From assembly GCF_014904735.1 (NCBI RefSeq), contig NZ_JACZCR010000054.1, positions 62,001-126,000 on the forward strand: a stretch of DNA of 64,000 nt. Reading direction: 5' to 3'. The stretch comes from Microbulbifer hainanensis. GTDB taxonomy: Bacteria; Pseudomonadota; Gammaproteobacteria; Pseudomonadales; Cellvibrionaceae. Shown here one piece after another: positions 7,939-16,721 of this stretch; the first letter of the stretch is position 1, and each line of letters opens with the position of its first letter. The position numbers were made by a program, and so were the translations under genes. The notes under the pieces were generated by a model. That model saw only the letters and a list, made by a program, of their open reading frames with translations. It was not told where the DNA came from and made no database searches.

Positions 7939-10662
7939 CTAGCGCTGCGCCGTTTCCGCCGGCGGCGGGTCCAGCGGCACCGCCCGGCCAGCGCGCGCCC
8001 CGTCGGCACTGCGGGCGCGCAAGGCTCGGACAGCTTCCGCCGGCGTGCCTTCCACCAGCGACTGCCAGCCCTTGCCGTCGAAGTACTCGAGCGGCAGGCC
8101 CGGATAGGGCAACGCCGCCCGCACCCTATTGTCATTCACCACTGCGCCGGGCACCGGCACGCGGTAACCGACACCGCCGAGATCCAGTTTATGCAGCTCT
8201 TTATGGCCGAGCGCCGCGGCAAAACCTGCCCAGTCATTACCCAGCGCCTGCCGATCCACGGCGTTGGTGTCGGCTGAAAACTCCTGCCCTTCTGATAATG
8301 GTAGTTCCCAGTCGGCCTTGTGCCATGCGCGTTCGGCCAGGGCCAGTAGGCGCGGATAGACCTTGTATTCCACCTCGGTATCGGTGCGCACGGTTTCACT
8401 CCACAACTGCCCCTGCATACCGCGAACATGCTCGGCAAATTCCGCGCGCGGTGTTTTTGCCGACCAGCCGTTGCCGTCGCGGTCGGTGGAGACTTCGGCG
8501 AGTTGCGCCGTGTTCAGCGGCGCGTAACTGAAGACCTTGCGGGTATCGGTAGCGCGCGAGGCCCAGTAGTAGCCGTGCTCCTTGGGATCTACTTCGTAAG
8601 GCATGTCGAAGTAGAGGAAATCCGAATGGGACTGCACCACATCGAAACCAGTCTCCGCCAGGTGCAGGCTCTCATTCCCGCCCCCCCAGAACAGCGGTGC
8701 CCAGGAGTTAACGAAGTTCTGCTCGGTGGCAAGCTCGCTGTCGGCATCGGCGATGCGCTTTACGCCGTCGTTCCAGGCTGCCATGGCGGGAATTCCGGCA
8801 TCCGCCACCAGTTTGCTCACGCGTGCGGCATAGTACTCACCCACTTCGTCGAGGGATTTCACTTCGCCACTGGCGATCAACTTCTGGCACTGGGGCGAGT
8901 GGCTCCAGGGCTTGTCGCGCATATCTGCCGCTATGTCGCCCTTGTCCGGATTCTTGCCGGGTGCCGGTTCGAAGGCACCACCGGCAAGGATGTTAACAGC
9001 CTCATCGCCACCGAAATGCCAACTCAGCAAGGGGACGCCGGCCGCATCGTGCATCGCCTTCACCTCGGTCATCACTTTACTGACAAAGCGGTAGGTGGAG
9101 TCGCTGCACGGATTGATGTAACTGTCATCGTAATACTGGACCGACAGGTAGCGGGTATCGTCCTCCGGGTCGATCAGGCGGTACTCGGCCGCCTTCTCCG
9201 GTGCCGCATCTTTCAGCTTGCGGTAGCGCGCCTCCATGGACACCACGGCCGCGCGGGCGTGGGCGGGCATATCGAATTCGGGAATCACTTCAATATGGCG
9301 AGCCGCGGCGTAGCGCAGAATTTCTGCGTAGTCGTCAACAGTGAAGTAACCGCTGCCGTTATTGTCGGTGTTCGGCCCCGAGCCCAGCTGCGGCAGCAGG
9401 CAACGCTCTTCCTTCAGGTCGAAGCAGCGGCGGCTGCCCACGTCGGTGAGTTCCGGCAGGCCCGGAATCTGCAGGCGCCAGCCCTCGTCGTCGGAAAGGT
9501 GAAAATGGAAGCGATTCAATTTATAGGCCGCCATCTGGTCGAGCAATCTCAACACCACCGCCTTGGTATGAAAGTTGCGTCCTACATCCAGGAACATACC
9601 GCGATACTGGAAGCGCGGTGCGTCCTGCACGTCGACCTGTGCCAGGGTGCGGCTGTCGACATCGACCAGAGCCAACAGTGACTGCAGTCCATAGAAAGCA
9701 CCGGCCTGATCGAAGCCCACAATACTGGCACCCTTCTCCCCCACACTCAGCTTGTAGGCTCCGGAAGTTTTGTCGGCAAAACTCGTGTGGTCGATATCCA
9801 CGCGCACCGGGTAGGCGCCGGGACCCGAAGGCGCCAGCTGCAGTTGTTCCAGGCGCTGGCGGAAGGCATGCAGGCTGCGGCTATCCAGCGGACCTGCATC
9901 GACGGCGATGCCGGTGGGCAGCGCCACGGGCTGGCCGGTCACGGTGCTGTGCAGTGGCTGTGGGATGATACGCGCGCGCCAGTCATCGCTATTGTCTGAC
10001 GGACGACTGTTGAACCGGGTATAGCGGCTGGAAGCGGTGGCCAGCACATTGTTGTCTACCGCTGTACGCTTCCAGTTATCCGGATTGTTGGTGTTGATGG
10101 GTTTGACGAAACCGGTGATGTCATCGCTATCGGTAGACGCAATCACATGCGCCTTGCCACCGGCGTCCACAACGAACAGCCGCGGCATGAAATCAGACTC
10201 AAACTGGAACCAGTTCTCCGCCAGCAAATCCAGCTGCAGGGTCTCACCGGCGGCGATGCCCTTGAAGTGCTCATTGGGCGTCAGCCGGTGCAGGTCTCCA
10301 CTCACATGCTCCAATTCAAAGTCGTCACGATTAAGGAGACTGAAGCTCCGCCGCACGCTGTGGAAGTACAGTGTCCAGTCGCGCTCACCGGCGCCGATAG
10401 CCGGGCCATTGTTGACCAGTGAGATCCGGTAGGTAGAGCAGATGGCGCCGCTACCGCCAGCGCGCTTGCAGTCGGCGCGCAGCGCATCGTCGACACCCTG
10501 GAAATTGGTGAGGACTTCCTCGGTCACGGCAAAGTTCTGTGCAATCCGCGCGGCGGGAGGGGCAGCTTCGGCACTTTCCGAAGCCCATTTGCCACAGCCG
10601 GTAAAACCGGTGGTCAGGAGAGCGCCGAGGGCGACGGCGGCCAGTGGGGAGACACGGGTCAT
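7939..10662 (-). CDS. GH20 beta-N-acetylhexosaminidase (chitobiase) lipoprotein
   Basis: A 907-aa glycoside hydrolase that removes terminal GlcNAc from chitooligosaccharides. Domain order: signal peptide with lipobox-like FTGC (Cys23), an N-terminal chitobiase-type carbohydrate-binding domain (about 35-190), GH20 domain 2 (about 230-340), the catalytic TIM barrel (about 345-790) and a C-terminal beta-sandwich. The catalytic pair Asp553-Glu554 is in WHFGGDEAVN, and HFHLSDDEGWRLQI is another conserved GH20 segment. The start at 10662 follows AGAGAAGAG and yields the signal peptide; the longer frame to 10758 does not. The architecture and length match Vibrio/Serratia chitobiases. A NagR-like operator overlaps the -35 region (10708-10722), linking the gene to GlcNAc-responsive control. 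Confidence 0.93.
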   Translation of the reverse strand: MTRVSPLAAVALGALLTTGFTGCGKWASESAEAAPPAARIAQNFAVTEEVLTNFQGVDDALRADCKRAGGSGAICSTYRISLVNNGPAIGAGERDWTLYFHSVRRSFSLLNRDDFELEHVSGDLHRLTPNEHFKGIAAGETLQLDLLAENWFQFESDFMPRLFVVDAGGKAHVIASTDSDDITGFVKPINTNNPDNWKRTAVDNNVLATASSRYTRFNSRPSDNSDDWRARIIPQPLHSTVTGQPVALPTGIAVDAGPLDSRSLHAFRQRLEQLQLAPSGPGAYPVRVDIDHTSFADKTSGAYKLSVGEKGASIVGFDQAGAFYGLQSLLALVDVDSRTLAQVDVQDAPRFQYRGMFLDVGRNFHTKAVVLRLLDQMAAYKLNRFHFHLSDDEGWRLQIPGLPELTDVGSRRCFDLKEERCLLPQLGSGPNTDNNGSGYFTVDDYAEILRYAAARHIEVIPEFDMPAHARAAVVSMEARYRKLKDAAPEKAAEYRLIDPEDDTRYLSVQYYDDSYINPCSDSTYRFVSKVMTEVKAMHDAAGVPLLSWHFGGDEAVNILAGGAFEPAPGKNPDKGDIAADMRDKPWSHSPQCQKLIASGEVKSLDEVGEYYAARVSKLVADAGIPAMAAWNDGVKRIADADSELATEQNFVNSWAPLFWGGGNESLHLAETGFDVVQSHSDFLYFDMPYEVDPKEHGYYWASRATDTRKVFSYAPLNTAQLAEVSTDRDGNGWSAKTPRAEFAEHVRGMQGQLWSETVRTDTEVEYKVYPRLLALAERAWHKADWELPLSEGQEFSADTNAVDRQALGNDWAGFAAALGHKELHKLDLGGVGYRVPVPGAVVNDNRVRAALPYPGLPLEYFDGKGWQSLVEGTPAEAVRALRARSADGARAGRAVPLDPPPAETAQR

Positions 10663-10695
10663 GACTCTTCTCTTATTCTTTGTCAGTGATAGCCA

Positions 10696-10722
10696 CCATA
10701 GCGAAAAAGACAGCGCTGTCAA
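10696..10722 (-). promoter_or_regulatory. Promoter of the GH20 gene with an overlapping NagR-like operator
   Basis: On the minus strand TTGACA (10717-10722) is followed after 16 bases by TATGGT, a plausible sigma-70 promoter. The -35 box is embedded in the palindrome TGACAGCGCTGTCT (10708-10721), which differs from the NagR consensus of Alteromonadales as I recall it (TGACA-RCGY-TGTCA) only at the last base. Repression by blocking -35 is the obvious model. The start codon of the GH20 gene is 46 bases further on. A nearly identical site lies before the GH18 chitinase at 47933. Confidence 0.7.
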
Positions 10723-11136
10723 CAAAATCAACTTCCGGATCGGGGGAGGATCAACCAACCAAAAGGAATGTTTTTTGAAGCGTGAAGTCGCCTAAGGAAT
10801 GAGGAGTTGGCGCAGACTTCTTTCACCTAGCGTCCCAGTCCCCCGAGTCACTAGATTAAATAATTATTACCGCGTGATGCACGTCGCAAACTTCGACATA
10901 AAAAACTTTGGCGCTGTGCTCCGCACCCACCTGTTCACATCGTCAACAATATCAAAGCCCAGCGCTGATGCGGCCTGCAGGAAATTGACCGCCATTTGGC
11001 GCCCTGTCCACAAATTGACGTTGCAATAGGCGACCGAGTTATGAGATACATCAAGGCTATAGAAGGTGAACCATAATAAATTCAACGGTTGTTAAGCACC
11101 GTTTGGCAAAGAAATAGACACCTCGGGGTAGATCCA
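10723..11136. other. Gene-poor stretch between GH20 and a secreted-protein gene
   Basis: This divergent intergenic region holds the GH20 promoter at its left end. A 72-codon minus-strand frame (10867-11085) reads somewhat like protein (QMAVNFLQAASALGFDIVDDV) and may be a remnant, but it has no ribosome-binding site that I can support. I see no RNA gene. Confidence 0.5.
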
Positions 11137-11625
11137 ATGGAACTCTGCAGTTTTCGTTTCCGTCCCAGCAAGCACCTGCCTGTTGTGTTTAGCCTGCTCA
11201 TCTTACCCGCATCCAGCGCCTGCCTCTCCGACGAATTGTTCATCCCCGACTCCAGCAGTGCCCTGAACCTGCAGGCGGACAATGCCTTCTTTATCGACAG
11301 CGCCTTTGGCATGGACAACGCTGCCCTCTACGAGGCTGCCGAAAACCTGCGCAACAACTCCATGAGTACAGTCCAGCGCCGGCTGAACTACCAGTGGTTG
11401 CAGGTGTACACAAACCCGGAAGAACACAAAGCCACCACCGGTGGCAAAGCGCTGAACGAAATCCTGAAAATGGGCTGGGATACTTATCGGGAACAGCACA
11501 GGCGCAAAAACAGCAGTGGTATCTGGCGCTATACAAGCGGCCACGGCAAGTTCGGCCAGTCACTGGACTACGACCTGCGGCTGTCCGACGACAAGTTCAA
11601 CTTCTCGTTCGAATACGAGTTCTGA
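11137..11625 (+). CDS. Exported protein of unknown function
   Basis: A 162-aa protein starting MELCSFRFRP, with a hydrophobic export signal (LPVVFSLLILPASSAC) ending near residue 30. Cleavage after SSA is more likely than lipidation because the -3 position of the would-be lipobox is Ser. The mature region has a helical acidic stretch and ends in alternating hydrophobic/polar residues with a terminal Phe (LDYDLRLSDDKFNFSFEYEF), the pattern of a final outer-membrane beta-strand. At about 130 mature residues it is too small for a complete porin. ATG 11137 was preferred to 11089 because it gives a compact signal peptide. I do not recognise a family; outer-membrane association is inferred from the C terminus. 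Confidence 0.6.
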   Translation: MELCSFRFRPSKHLPVVFSLLILPASSACLSDELFIPDSSSALNLQADNAFFIDSAFGMDNAALYEAAENLRNNSMSTVQRRLNYQWLQVYTNPEEHKATTGGKALNEILKMGWDTYREQHRRKNSSGIWRYTSGHGKFGQSLDYDLRLSDDKFNFSFEYEF

Positions 11626-11694
11626 ATCTCCGCTCTCCTGCCAGCCCCACCCTTTGTTAGAATCTCCGCCAATTGACCTTTGGCGGAGATTACC

Positions 11695-12186
11695 GTGAGT
11701 GGATCCACCCCCACACTGACCTTTTCCGAGTTACCCCCGGCGGGTGTCGGCCGACGCATCGCTGCGCTGCTCTACGACACGCTGATTATCATGGGCCTGC
11801 TGATGGTTTATGGCTTTATCGCCATGATGGTCGCGTCAGCCGTAGTGGGGCTGAACTGCCACCCGGAGACCCACGACTACAATCCCTGCGTCAGTGGACC
11901 TGTGTTCCAACTGGGGATGGTTGCGGTTATCGCTGCATATTTCATCTGGTCCTGGCGTGCTGCCGGCCAGACCATCGGCATGCGCGCCTGGCGGCTGCTA
12001 CTGGCCAGTCCCGACGGGGTCCAGCTAAGCTGGCGCCAGTGCTTCTTGCGCGCCCTGGTTGCGCCGATCTCGCTGGCCTGCTTCGGTGCCGGATTTTTCT
12101 GGGCCTGGACCCGCGCCGATCGCGCTACCTGGCAGGACATCTATTCCAACTCCCAGGTTCGGGTACTGCCGAAGAAGAAAAAGTAG
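11695..12186 (+). CDS. RDD family inner-membrane protein
   Basis: A 163-aa membrane protein of the RDD family. The defining segment is GVGRRIAALLYDTLIIMGLLM near the N terminus (usual RxxAxxxD spacing), and the third helix block has GQTIGMRAWRLLL followed by WRQCFLRALVAPISLACFGAGFFWAW, typical of RDD proteins. There are about four hydrophobic helices and a basic C-terminal tail (KKKK). GTG at 11695 is the likely start: GGAG lies six bases before it, while the upstream TTG has no such site. RDD proteins are mostly uncharacterised, some being linked to ion transport. It is convergent with lptG, with a GC-rich hairpin between them. Confidence 0.85.
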   Translation: MSGSTPTLTFSELPPAGVGRRIAALLYDTLIIMGLLMVYGFIAMMVASAVVGLNCHPETHDYNPCVSGPVFQLGMVAVIAAYFIWSWRAAGQTIGMRAWRLLLASPDGVQLSWRQCFLRALVAPISLACFGAGFFWAWTRADRATWQDIYSNSQVRVLPKKKK

Positions 12187-12191
12187 AGGGC

Positions 12192-12209
12192 GCCGCCCGA
12201 ACGGGCGGC
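12192..12209. terminator. GC-rich hairpin between RDD gene and lptG
   Basis: GCCGCCCG-AA-CGGGCGGC forms an 8-bp GC stem in the 39-base gap between convergent genes. No clear T tract follows, so termination is likely but not certain. Confidence 0.55.
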
Positions 12210-12225
12210 AGTGATAACAAGATTC

Positions 12226-13287
12226 TTAGCGGGCGCGCTTCAGCAGCAACCAGCCCAGTGCGAAGCACAGCAGTATTGGCATCAGCACCGCGACAAATGG
12301 CGGGAAGCCGAATACCACGGAGGACGGCCCGAGCATGTCCTGTAGCGTCTGGAAGACAATGCCAACGATGACCCCGGTAAATACGCGCAGGCCGGTGGTC
12401 ACCTCGCGCAAGGGGCCGAATATGAAGGAAATTGCCACCAGGACCAGGCTGGCAATAGTCAGCGGTTGCAGGACCTTTTTCCAGAACTGCAGCCAGTAGC
12501 GACTGGAATCCTGCCCCTTGCGGTCGAGGAACTTCGCGTAGGACCACAGACTCCGCGGCGCCAGATCCGATGGCATCGGCACAATCAGCTCAAACAGGTC
12601 CGGAGAGAGATCGGTTTTCCATTTACTGGAGGTCTCCACCTCACTGTTGGCGCGGTCCGCGGTAAACGTCGTGGCGCGGCTGTTTTCCAGTACCCAGTGA
12701 TCCCCGGTAAAGTGGCCGCGCTCGGAAAATTCAACGCGTCTCAGCGCACGCTGGTCGTCAAAGCGGTAGCGGGTTATACCGAACAACTCCCCACTCGGCA
12801 GTGCGGCATTGAAGTGCAAAAATTCACCGCCATCCTTCAGCCACAACCCCTGATCCAGCCCGCGCCCCTTCAGTTCGCCGAGGGCCACAGCTTTGCTGCT
12901 TTCCGCGTGCTGATTGGTCATCGGGATCACGAATTCCGCCAGCGCCAGGCCGATCACAATCAATAGCAGCACCGGTTTCATCACCGCCCAGGCGATACGG
13001 CCAATGGATATACCCGCCGCGCGCATCACAGTCAGCTCGCTCGTACCCGCCAGCGTGCCGAGCCCCACCATGCACCCCACCAGCGCCGAAAAGCCGAGCT
13101 GATCGTAAACCCGCGACGGCATGGTCCAGAGCACATACTGGACCACCTGGGCAAACTGGTAGCCATCCTTGCGCTCCTCGAGCTGATCGATAAACGCAAA
13201 AATCACATCCAGTCCCAGCAGGACCAGCAACACCGCACCCACCGAAACAGCGACGGTGCGGCCGACATAGACATCCAGCTTACGCAT
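12226..13287 (-). CDS. lptG: LPS export ABC transporter permease LptG
   Basis: A 353-aa permease of the LptB2FG complex, which extracts LPS from the inner membrane and feeds it to the LptC-A-D bridge. It has the family layout: N-terminal helices (MRKLDVYVGRTVAVSVGAVLL), the signature region around GTLAGTSELTVMRAAGIS (coupling helix contacting LptB), a large periplasmic beta-jellyroll (about 120-260) and C-terminal helices ending LCFALGWLLLKRAR. The ATG at 13287 gives the normal length; the longer frame adds a basic non-conserved leader inside lptF. It overlaps the end of lptF by 8 bases, in the common lptF-lptG order. Confidence 0.95.
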   Translation of the reverse strand: MRKLDVYVGRTVAVSVGAVLLVLLGLDVIFAFIDQLEERKDGYQFAQVVQYVLWTMPSRVYDQLGFSALVGCMVGLGTLAGTSELTVMRAAGISIGRIAWAVMKPVLLLIVIGLALAEFVIPMTNQHAESSKAVALGELKGRGLDQGLWLKDGGEFLHFNAALPSGELFGITRYRFDDQRALRRVEFSERGHFTGDHWVLENSRATTFTADRANSEVETSSKWKTDLSPDLFELIVPMPSDLAPRSLWSYAKFLDRKGQDSSRYWLQFWKKVLQPLTIASLVLVAISFIFGPLREVTTGLRVFTGVIVGIVFQTLQDMLGPSSVVFGFPPFVAVLMPILLCFALGWLLLKRAR

Positions 13288-14413
13288 GAGCCACCTCCTC
13301 CTGGGGTTCCTGTGGCGGCCGCTTCGGGCGCTTGCCCAGCTTGCCACCGCGCAACAGCAACAACCCGAGAATCAGGAACGGCGGATGCACCAGCCAGATA
13401 GCGGCGGGATTCGCGATTTTGCCGTCCTCGACGGCACCGCGCACCCGCAGCAAAACAATCAGGTAAACGAGATACAGCAGCACCGCCGGGATCATCTTCG
13501 CGTAGCGCCCCTGGCGGGGATTGGTGCGGCTCAATGGCACTGCCAGTACCGCCACTACGAGAACCAGCACCGGCAGGCTAAAGCGCCAGTGCAGGTAGGC
13601 GCGCTCCGGCGCGCTGTCGCTCCGCCACAGCTGCAGTGTCGACGCGGACTCCACCTGATCTTCCCAGCGATTGCGCAGCTGTGGGATATCGAGCAGCTGC
13701 TCATAGCTGGAAAATTTCATCAGCCGGTAGTCCTTCTGCCCCGGCACCCCCTCGTAGCGATATCCATCCCGCAGCACCAGATAGCGCAGCCCGGTGTCCG
13801 GGTCTACCTGCTGCACCCCTTCCCGCGCGATCGTCACGATCTGATGGTCCGTCTCTGTTTCCGCCCGCGAAGAACCCAGTTCGGCGAGGAAAACATCGTG
13901 CATCGTGGACTTGTCTTTGCTCAGGGAGTCCGCGTAATACACCGAGCGATTGCCTTTCGTGGAAATAAATTTCCTCGGCACCAGGTTATCGAATTCGTTG
14001 CGCGACTTGTCTGCGGTGAGCAGGCCGGAGGTACGCTCCCAGCCGGTGGGTGTCAGGTACAGGCTCATTGCCCCAACCAGCATCGCCACCAGTAACGCCG
14101 GCACCATGGTGTAGGCCAGCAGCCGACGCTCGCTGAAACCGCAGGCGTGCAGCACGGTCATTTCACTTTCTATATAGAGGCGGCCATAAGCGAGCAGGAT
14201 GCCGACGAAAAAACCGAGAGGCAGCACCAGTTCGAGAAATCCGGGCAGGCGGTAGCCCATCACGGAAAAGAGGATATTGGCGGACATGTCACCAGCGGCC
14301 GCCTCCGCCAGGTATTTTACGAAGCGGCCGCTCATCACCATCAGCAACAAAACAGCGCTGACTGCCAGCGTGGCGTAAAGCAGCTCGCGGCAGAGATAGC
14401 GGAAAATAATCAC
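13280..14413 (-). CDS. lptF: LPS export ABC transporter permease LptF
   Basis: The partner permease of LptG in LPS export. About 377 aa from a GTG at 14413 (reading VIIFRYLCRELL, where homologues begin MIIFRYL). The longer ATG frame to 14491 adds a non-conserved stretch and would shorten the promoter region shared with pepA. Conserved segments include RLYIESEMTVLHACGFSERRL (coupling helix) and, after a periplasmic beta-domain, the C-terminal helices LVLVVAVLAVPLSRTNPRQGRYAKM. It is transcribed as lptF-lptG, divergent from pepA, as in many gammaproteobacteria. The start codon choice is the only uncertain point. Confidence 0.93.
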   Translation of the reverse strand: MIIFRYLCRELLYATLAVSAVLLLMVMSGRFVKYLAEAAAGDMSANILFSVMGYRLPGFLELVLPLGFFVGILLAYGRLYIESEMTVLHACGFSERRLLAYTMVPALLVAMLVGAMSLYLTPTGWERTSGLLTADKSRNEFDNLVPRKFISTKGNRSVYYADSLSKDKSTMHDVFLAELGSSRAETETDHQIVTIAREGVQQVDPDTGLRYLVLRDGYRYEGVPGQKDYRLMKFSSYEQLLDIPQLRNRWEDQVESASTLQLWRSDSAPERAYLHWRFSLPVLVLVVAVLAVPLSRTNPRQGRYAKMIPAVLLYLVYLIVLLRVRGAVEDGKIANPAAIWLVHPPFLILGLLLLRGGKLGKRPKRPPQEPQEEVAHA

Positions 14414-14618
14414 AGGACGAACGGATTCCTTGGCGACAGCAGTGGCGGTGATAATGAAGTCTGGCTCAAAAAATGAGCAAATTCCGAACAATTGCCCGGC
14501 CCCGAAAGCAATCCGGTAGCTTGCGGGTTAAACTTGTGCGGCGCATTATCACCAAAATTGTCGGCGATGTCTCGGTCGCGGGGCATCGAATTAGTGTTAA
14601 CCGAAAGGGAAAAGAGTT

Positions 14619-16085
14619 ATGCAGTTTACTGCCAAGGTCTCCGATATCAGCAAACAGCGCAGCGCCTGCGCCATTATTGCCGTCGACGCCAAGAATCGCC
14701 TCACCAGCTGTGGCGAAGCGCTGGACAAGGCCAGTGGTGGCGCGATTGCCAAGATCCTGAAGCGCGGCGACCTCGGCGCCAAACTCGCCTCTACCCTGTT
14801 GCTCAGCCTGCTGGAAGGCCCGGCAGATCGCGTGTTGCTCGTGCGCAGTAACGACGGCGTGCTGAGCCAGGCGAACTTCCGCAAGATGGCCAAGGCCAGC
14901 GCCACTGCCGTGACAAGCCTGAAAGATGCCTGCAGCTACCTGACGGAGTTGGAAGTCACCGACGCCGACAGCGCCTGGCAAGCACAGCAGCTCGCTCTCG
15001 CCGCGGGGCTAGCCACCTACAAGTTCACTCGCTGCCTGAGCAGTGTTGAAGGCTACCCGCTGAAAAAATTTACCGTGCATGTACCCGACCGCAAACAGCT
15101 GAAGGCCATGGATGCCGCTGTAGAGATCGGTACCGCCCAGGCCATCGGTAGCAATGTAGCGCGGGAGCTCGGCAACCTGCCCGGCAATATCTGCACCCCC
15201 AGCTACCTGGCCACCCAGGCTCGCGACCTGGCGAAAAAACATACAAAACTTACCACCAGCGTACTCGATACCAAAAAAATGCAGTCGCTCGGCATGGGCG
15301 CATTCCTCAGTGTCGCCAAGGGCAGCGAAGAACCCCCGGCACTGATCGCCATGCAATATAAAGGCGGCAAGGCCAGCGACAAGCCGGTGGTGCTGGTCGG
15401 CAAAGGCATCACCTTTGACAGCGGCGGCATCAGTATCAAGCCCGGTATGGCCATGGACGAAATGAAATTCGACATGTGCGGCGCCGCCAGCGTCTTCGGC
15501 GTGATGAATGCACTGCTGGAACTGCAACCGGCGATCAACGTGGTGGGCCTGGTGGCCGCGGCGGAAAACATGCCCAGCGGTTGCGCCAGCAAGCCCGGCG
15601 ATGTTGTGACCTCTATGTCCGGCAAGACCATCGAGATCCTCAACACAGACGCCGAGGGCCGCCTGGTGCTGTGCGACACCCTCACTTACGCTGCCAAGTA
15701 CAAGCCCAAGGCCGTTATCGACATCGCCACCCTGACCGGCGCCTGCGTCATCGCCCTCGGCAACCACGCCACCGGTCTCTACGCCAATCAGCAGGATCTG
15801 GCCGACAAGCTGCTTGCCGCCGGCGAGCGCACCGGCGACCGCGCCTGGCAGATGCCCCTGTGGGACGAGTACCAGTCTTCACTGGATTCCAACTTCGCCG
15901 ACATGCAGAATATCGGTGGTCGCGAGGCAGGCTCCGTAACCGCGGCCTGCTTCCTGTCGCGCTTTGCCGAGGACTACACCTGGGCGCACCTGGATATTGC
16001 CGGCAGCGCCTGGAACTCCGGCGCCAACAAGGGTGCCACCGGCCGCCCGGTGCCCCTGCTGATGGAATACCTGCTGGGTAAATAA
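14619..16085 (+). CDS. pepA: Leucyl aminopeptidase PepA (M17)
   Basis: A 488-aa cytosolic di-metal aminopeptidase that removes N-terminal Leu and other residues; in E. coli PepA also acts as a DNA-binding factor in Xer recombination and pyrimidine control. Catalytic and metal residues are present: Lys262 and Asp267 in GKGITFDSGG, Asp in MKFDMCGAA, and NTDAEGRLVLCDTL (the M17 signature with Asp, Glu and Arg). The N-terminal domain of about 160 residues is more variable, as usual. An AAAGAG ribosome-binding site precedes the ATG. The order lptF<>pepA-holC-valS matches pseudomonads and relatives. Confidence 0.95.
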   Translation: MQFTAKVSDISKQRSACAIIAVDAKNRLTSCGEALDKASGGAIAKILKRGDLGAKLASTLLLSLLEGPADRVLLVRSNDGVLSQANFRKMAKASATAVTSLKDACSYLTELEVTDADSAWQAQQLALAAGLATYKFTRCLSSVEGYPLKKFTVHVPDRKQLKAMDAAVEIGTAQAIGSNVARELGNLPGNICTPSYLATQARDLAKKHTKLTTSVLDTKKMQSLGMGAFLSVAKGSEEPPALIAMQYKGGKASDKPVVLVGKGITFDSGGISIKPGMAMDEMKFDMCGAASVFGVMNALLELQPAINVVGLVAAAENMPSGCASKPGDVVTSMSGKTIEILNTDAEGRLVLCDTLTYAAKYKPKAVIDIATLTGACVIALGNHATGLYANQQDLADKLLAAGERTGDRAWQMPLWDEYQSSLDSNFADMQNIGGREAGSVTAACFLSRFAEDYTWAHLDIAGSAWNSGANKGATGRPVPLLMEYLLGK

Positions 16086-16165
16086 GCGGATTTCGGTCTC
16101 ATTCAGGGTGCGCCACGCGCCCCCTGGCAACCCGACTTCGCAAGAAAATCGAAGCCCAAAGCGAA

Positions 16166-16240
16166 GGCGCTGCTGCCGGGGACGTTTGTGAAACGATTGC
16201 CGATTAGGCTGTTGAACAAAAGACTCCCCGTAGCAGCGCC
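16166..16240. repeat. Long imperfect palindrome (possible dispersed intergenic element)
   Basis: GGCGCTGCTGCCGGGGA (16166-16182) and TCCCCGTAGCAGCGCC (16225-16240) are inverted copies differing by one substitution and one base of length, separated by 42 AT-richer bases. They lie in the 190-base pepA-holC gap. The size and form suggest a REP- or MITE-like element or a long RNA hairpin rather than a simple terminator. Confidence 0.55.
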
Positions 16241-16275
16241 GCCCCGAAACCCGCTAACAGACATCCACTGAGTTA

Positions 16276-16701
16276 ATGACCAGAATCGATTTCTACGTAC
16301 TCTCCTCCAACCAGCTCGCGGAGGGCGATCTCTTTGCCTGCCGCTTGGCGGAAAAGGCGCACCGCGCCGGCATGCGCGTACTGGTCGCCGTGGACGATCG
16401 CGAGCGGGCGGAACAGCTGGACGAGCTGCTGTGGACGTTTCGCGAGGACAGTTTCCTGCCCCACGCGCCGCAGGGCGCGGAACAGCAGGCGGCCGTAGAA
16501 ATCAACTGCGGTGAAGAACCCGGTGTGCACCACGGGCTGCTGATCAACCTGTGTAGTGAGGTACCCGGCTGGTTCAGCCGTTTCGAGCGCCTGGCCGAGG
16601 TCGTGATCCAGCAATCCGAAGCGCTGGCGCGCTCACGATCGCGCTTTGGCCACTTTCGCGATCGCGGATATCCGTTACAATCCCATCAAATAGGCAAATA
16701 A
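16276..16701 (+). CDS. holC: DNA polymerase III chi subunit HolC
   Basis: A 141-aa protein matching HolC, the clamp-loader accessory subunit that binds SSB and, with psi (HolD), connects the clamp loader to SSB-coated lagging-strand DNA. Family marks are the start RIDFYVL, the block ACRLAEKAHRAGMRVLVAVDD, and DELLWTFREDSFLPHA, which forms the SSB-tail pocket. The length is normal (about 140-150 aa). It sits between pepA and valS in the classical gammaproteobacterial order, with 20 bases to the next gene. Confidence 0.93.
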   Translation: MTRIDFYVLSSNQLAEGDLFACRLAEKAHRAGMRVLVAVDDRERAEQLDELLWTFREDSFLPHAPQGAEQQAAVEINCGEEPGVHHGLLINLCSEVPGWFSRFERLAEVVIQQSEALARSRSRFGHFRDRGYPLQSHQIGK

Positions 16702-16721
16702 CCTCAGGCGCAACACGCTTC

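Noticed and set aside
8428-9681. A 417-codon plus-strand ORF
   Set aside because: It lies fully antisense to the GH20 catalytic domain, whose motifs are unmistakable.
10867-11085. A 72-codon minus-strand ORF that reads partly like protein
   Set aside because: No ribosome-binding site, no recognised family and low-quality context; mentioned as a possible remnant only.
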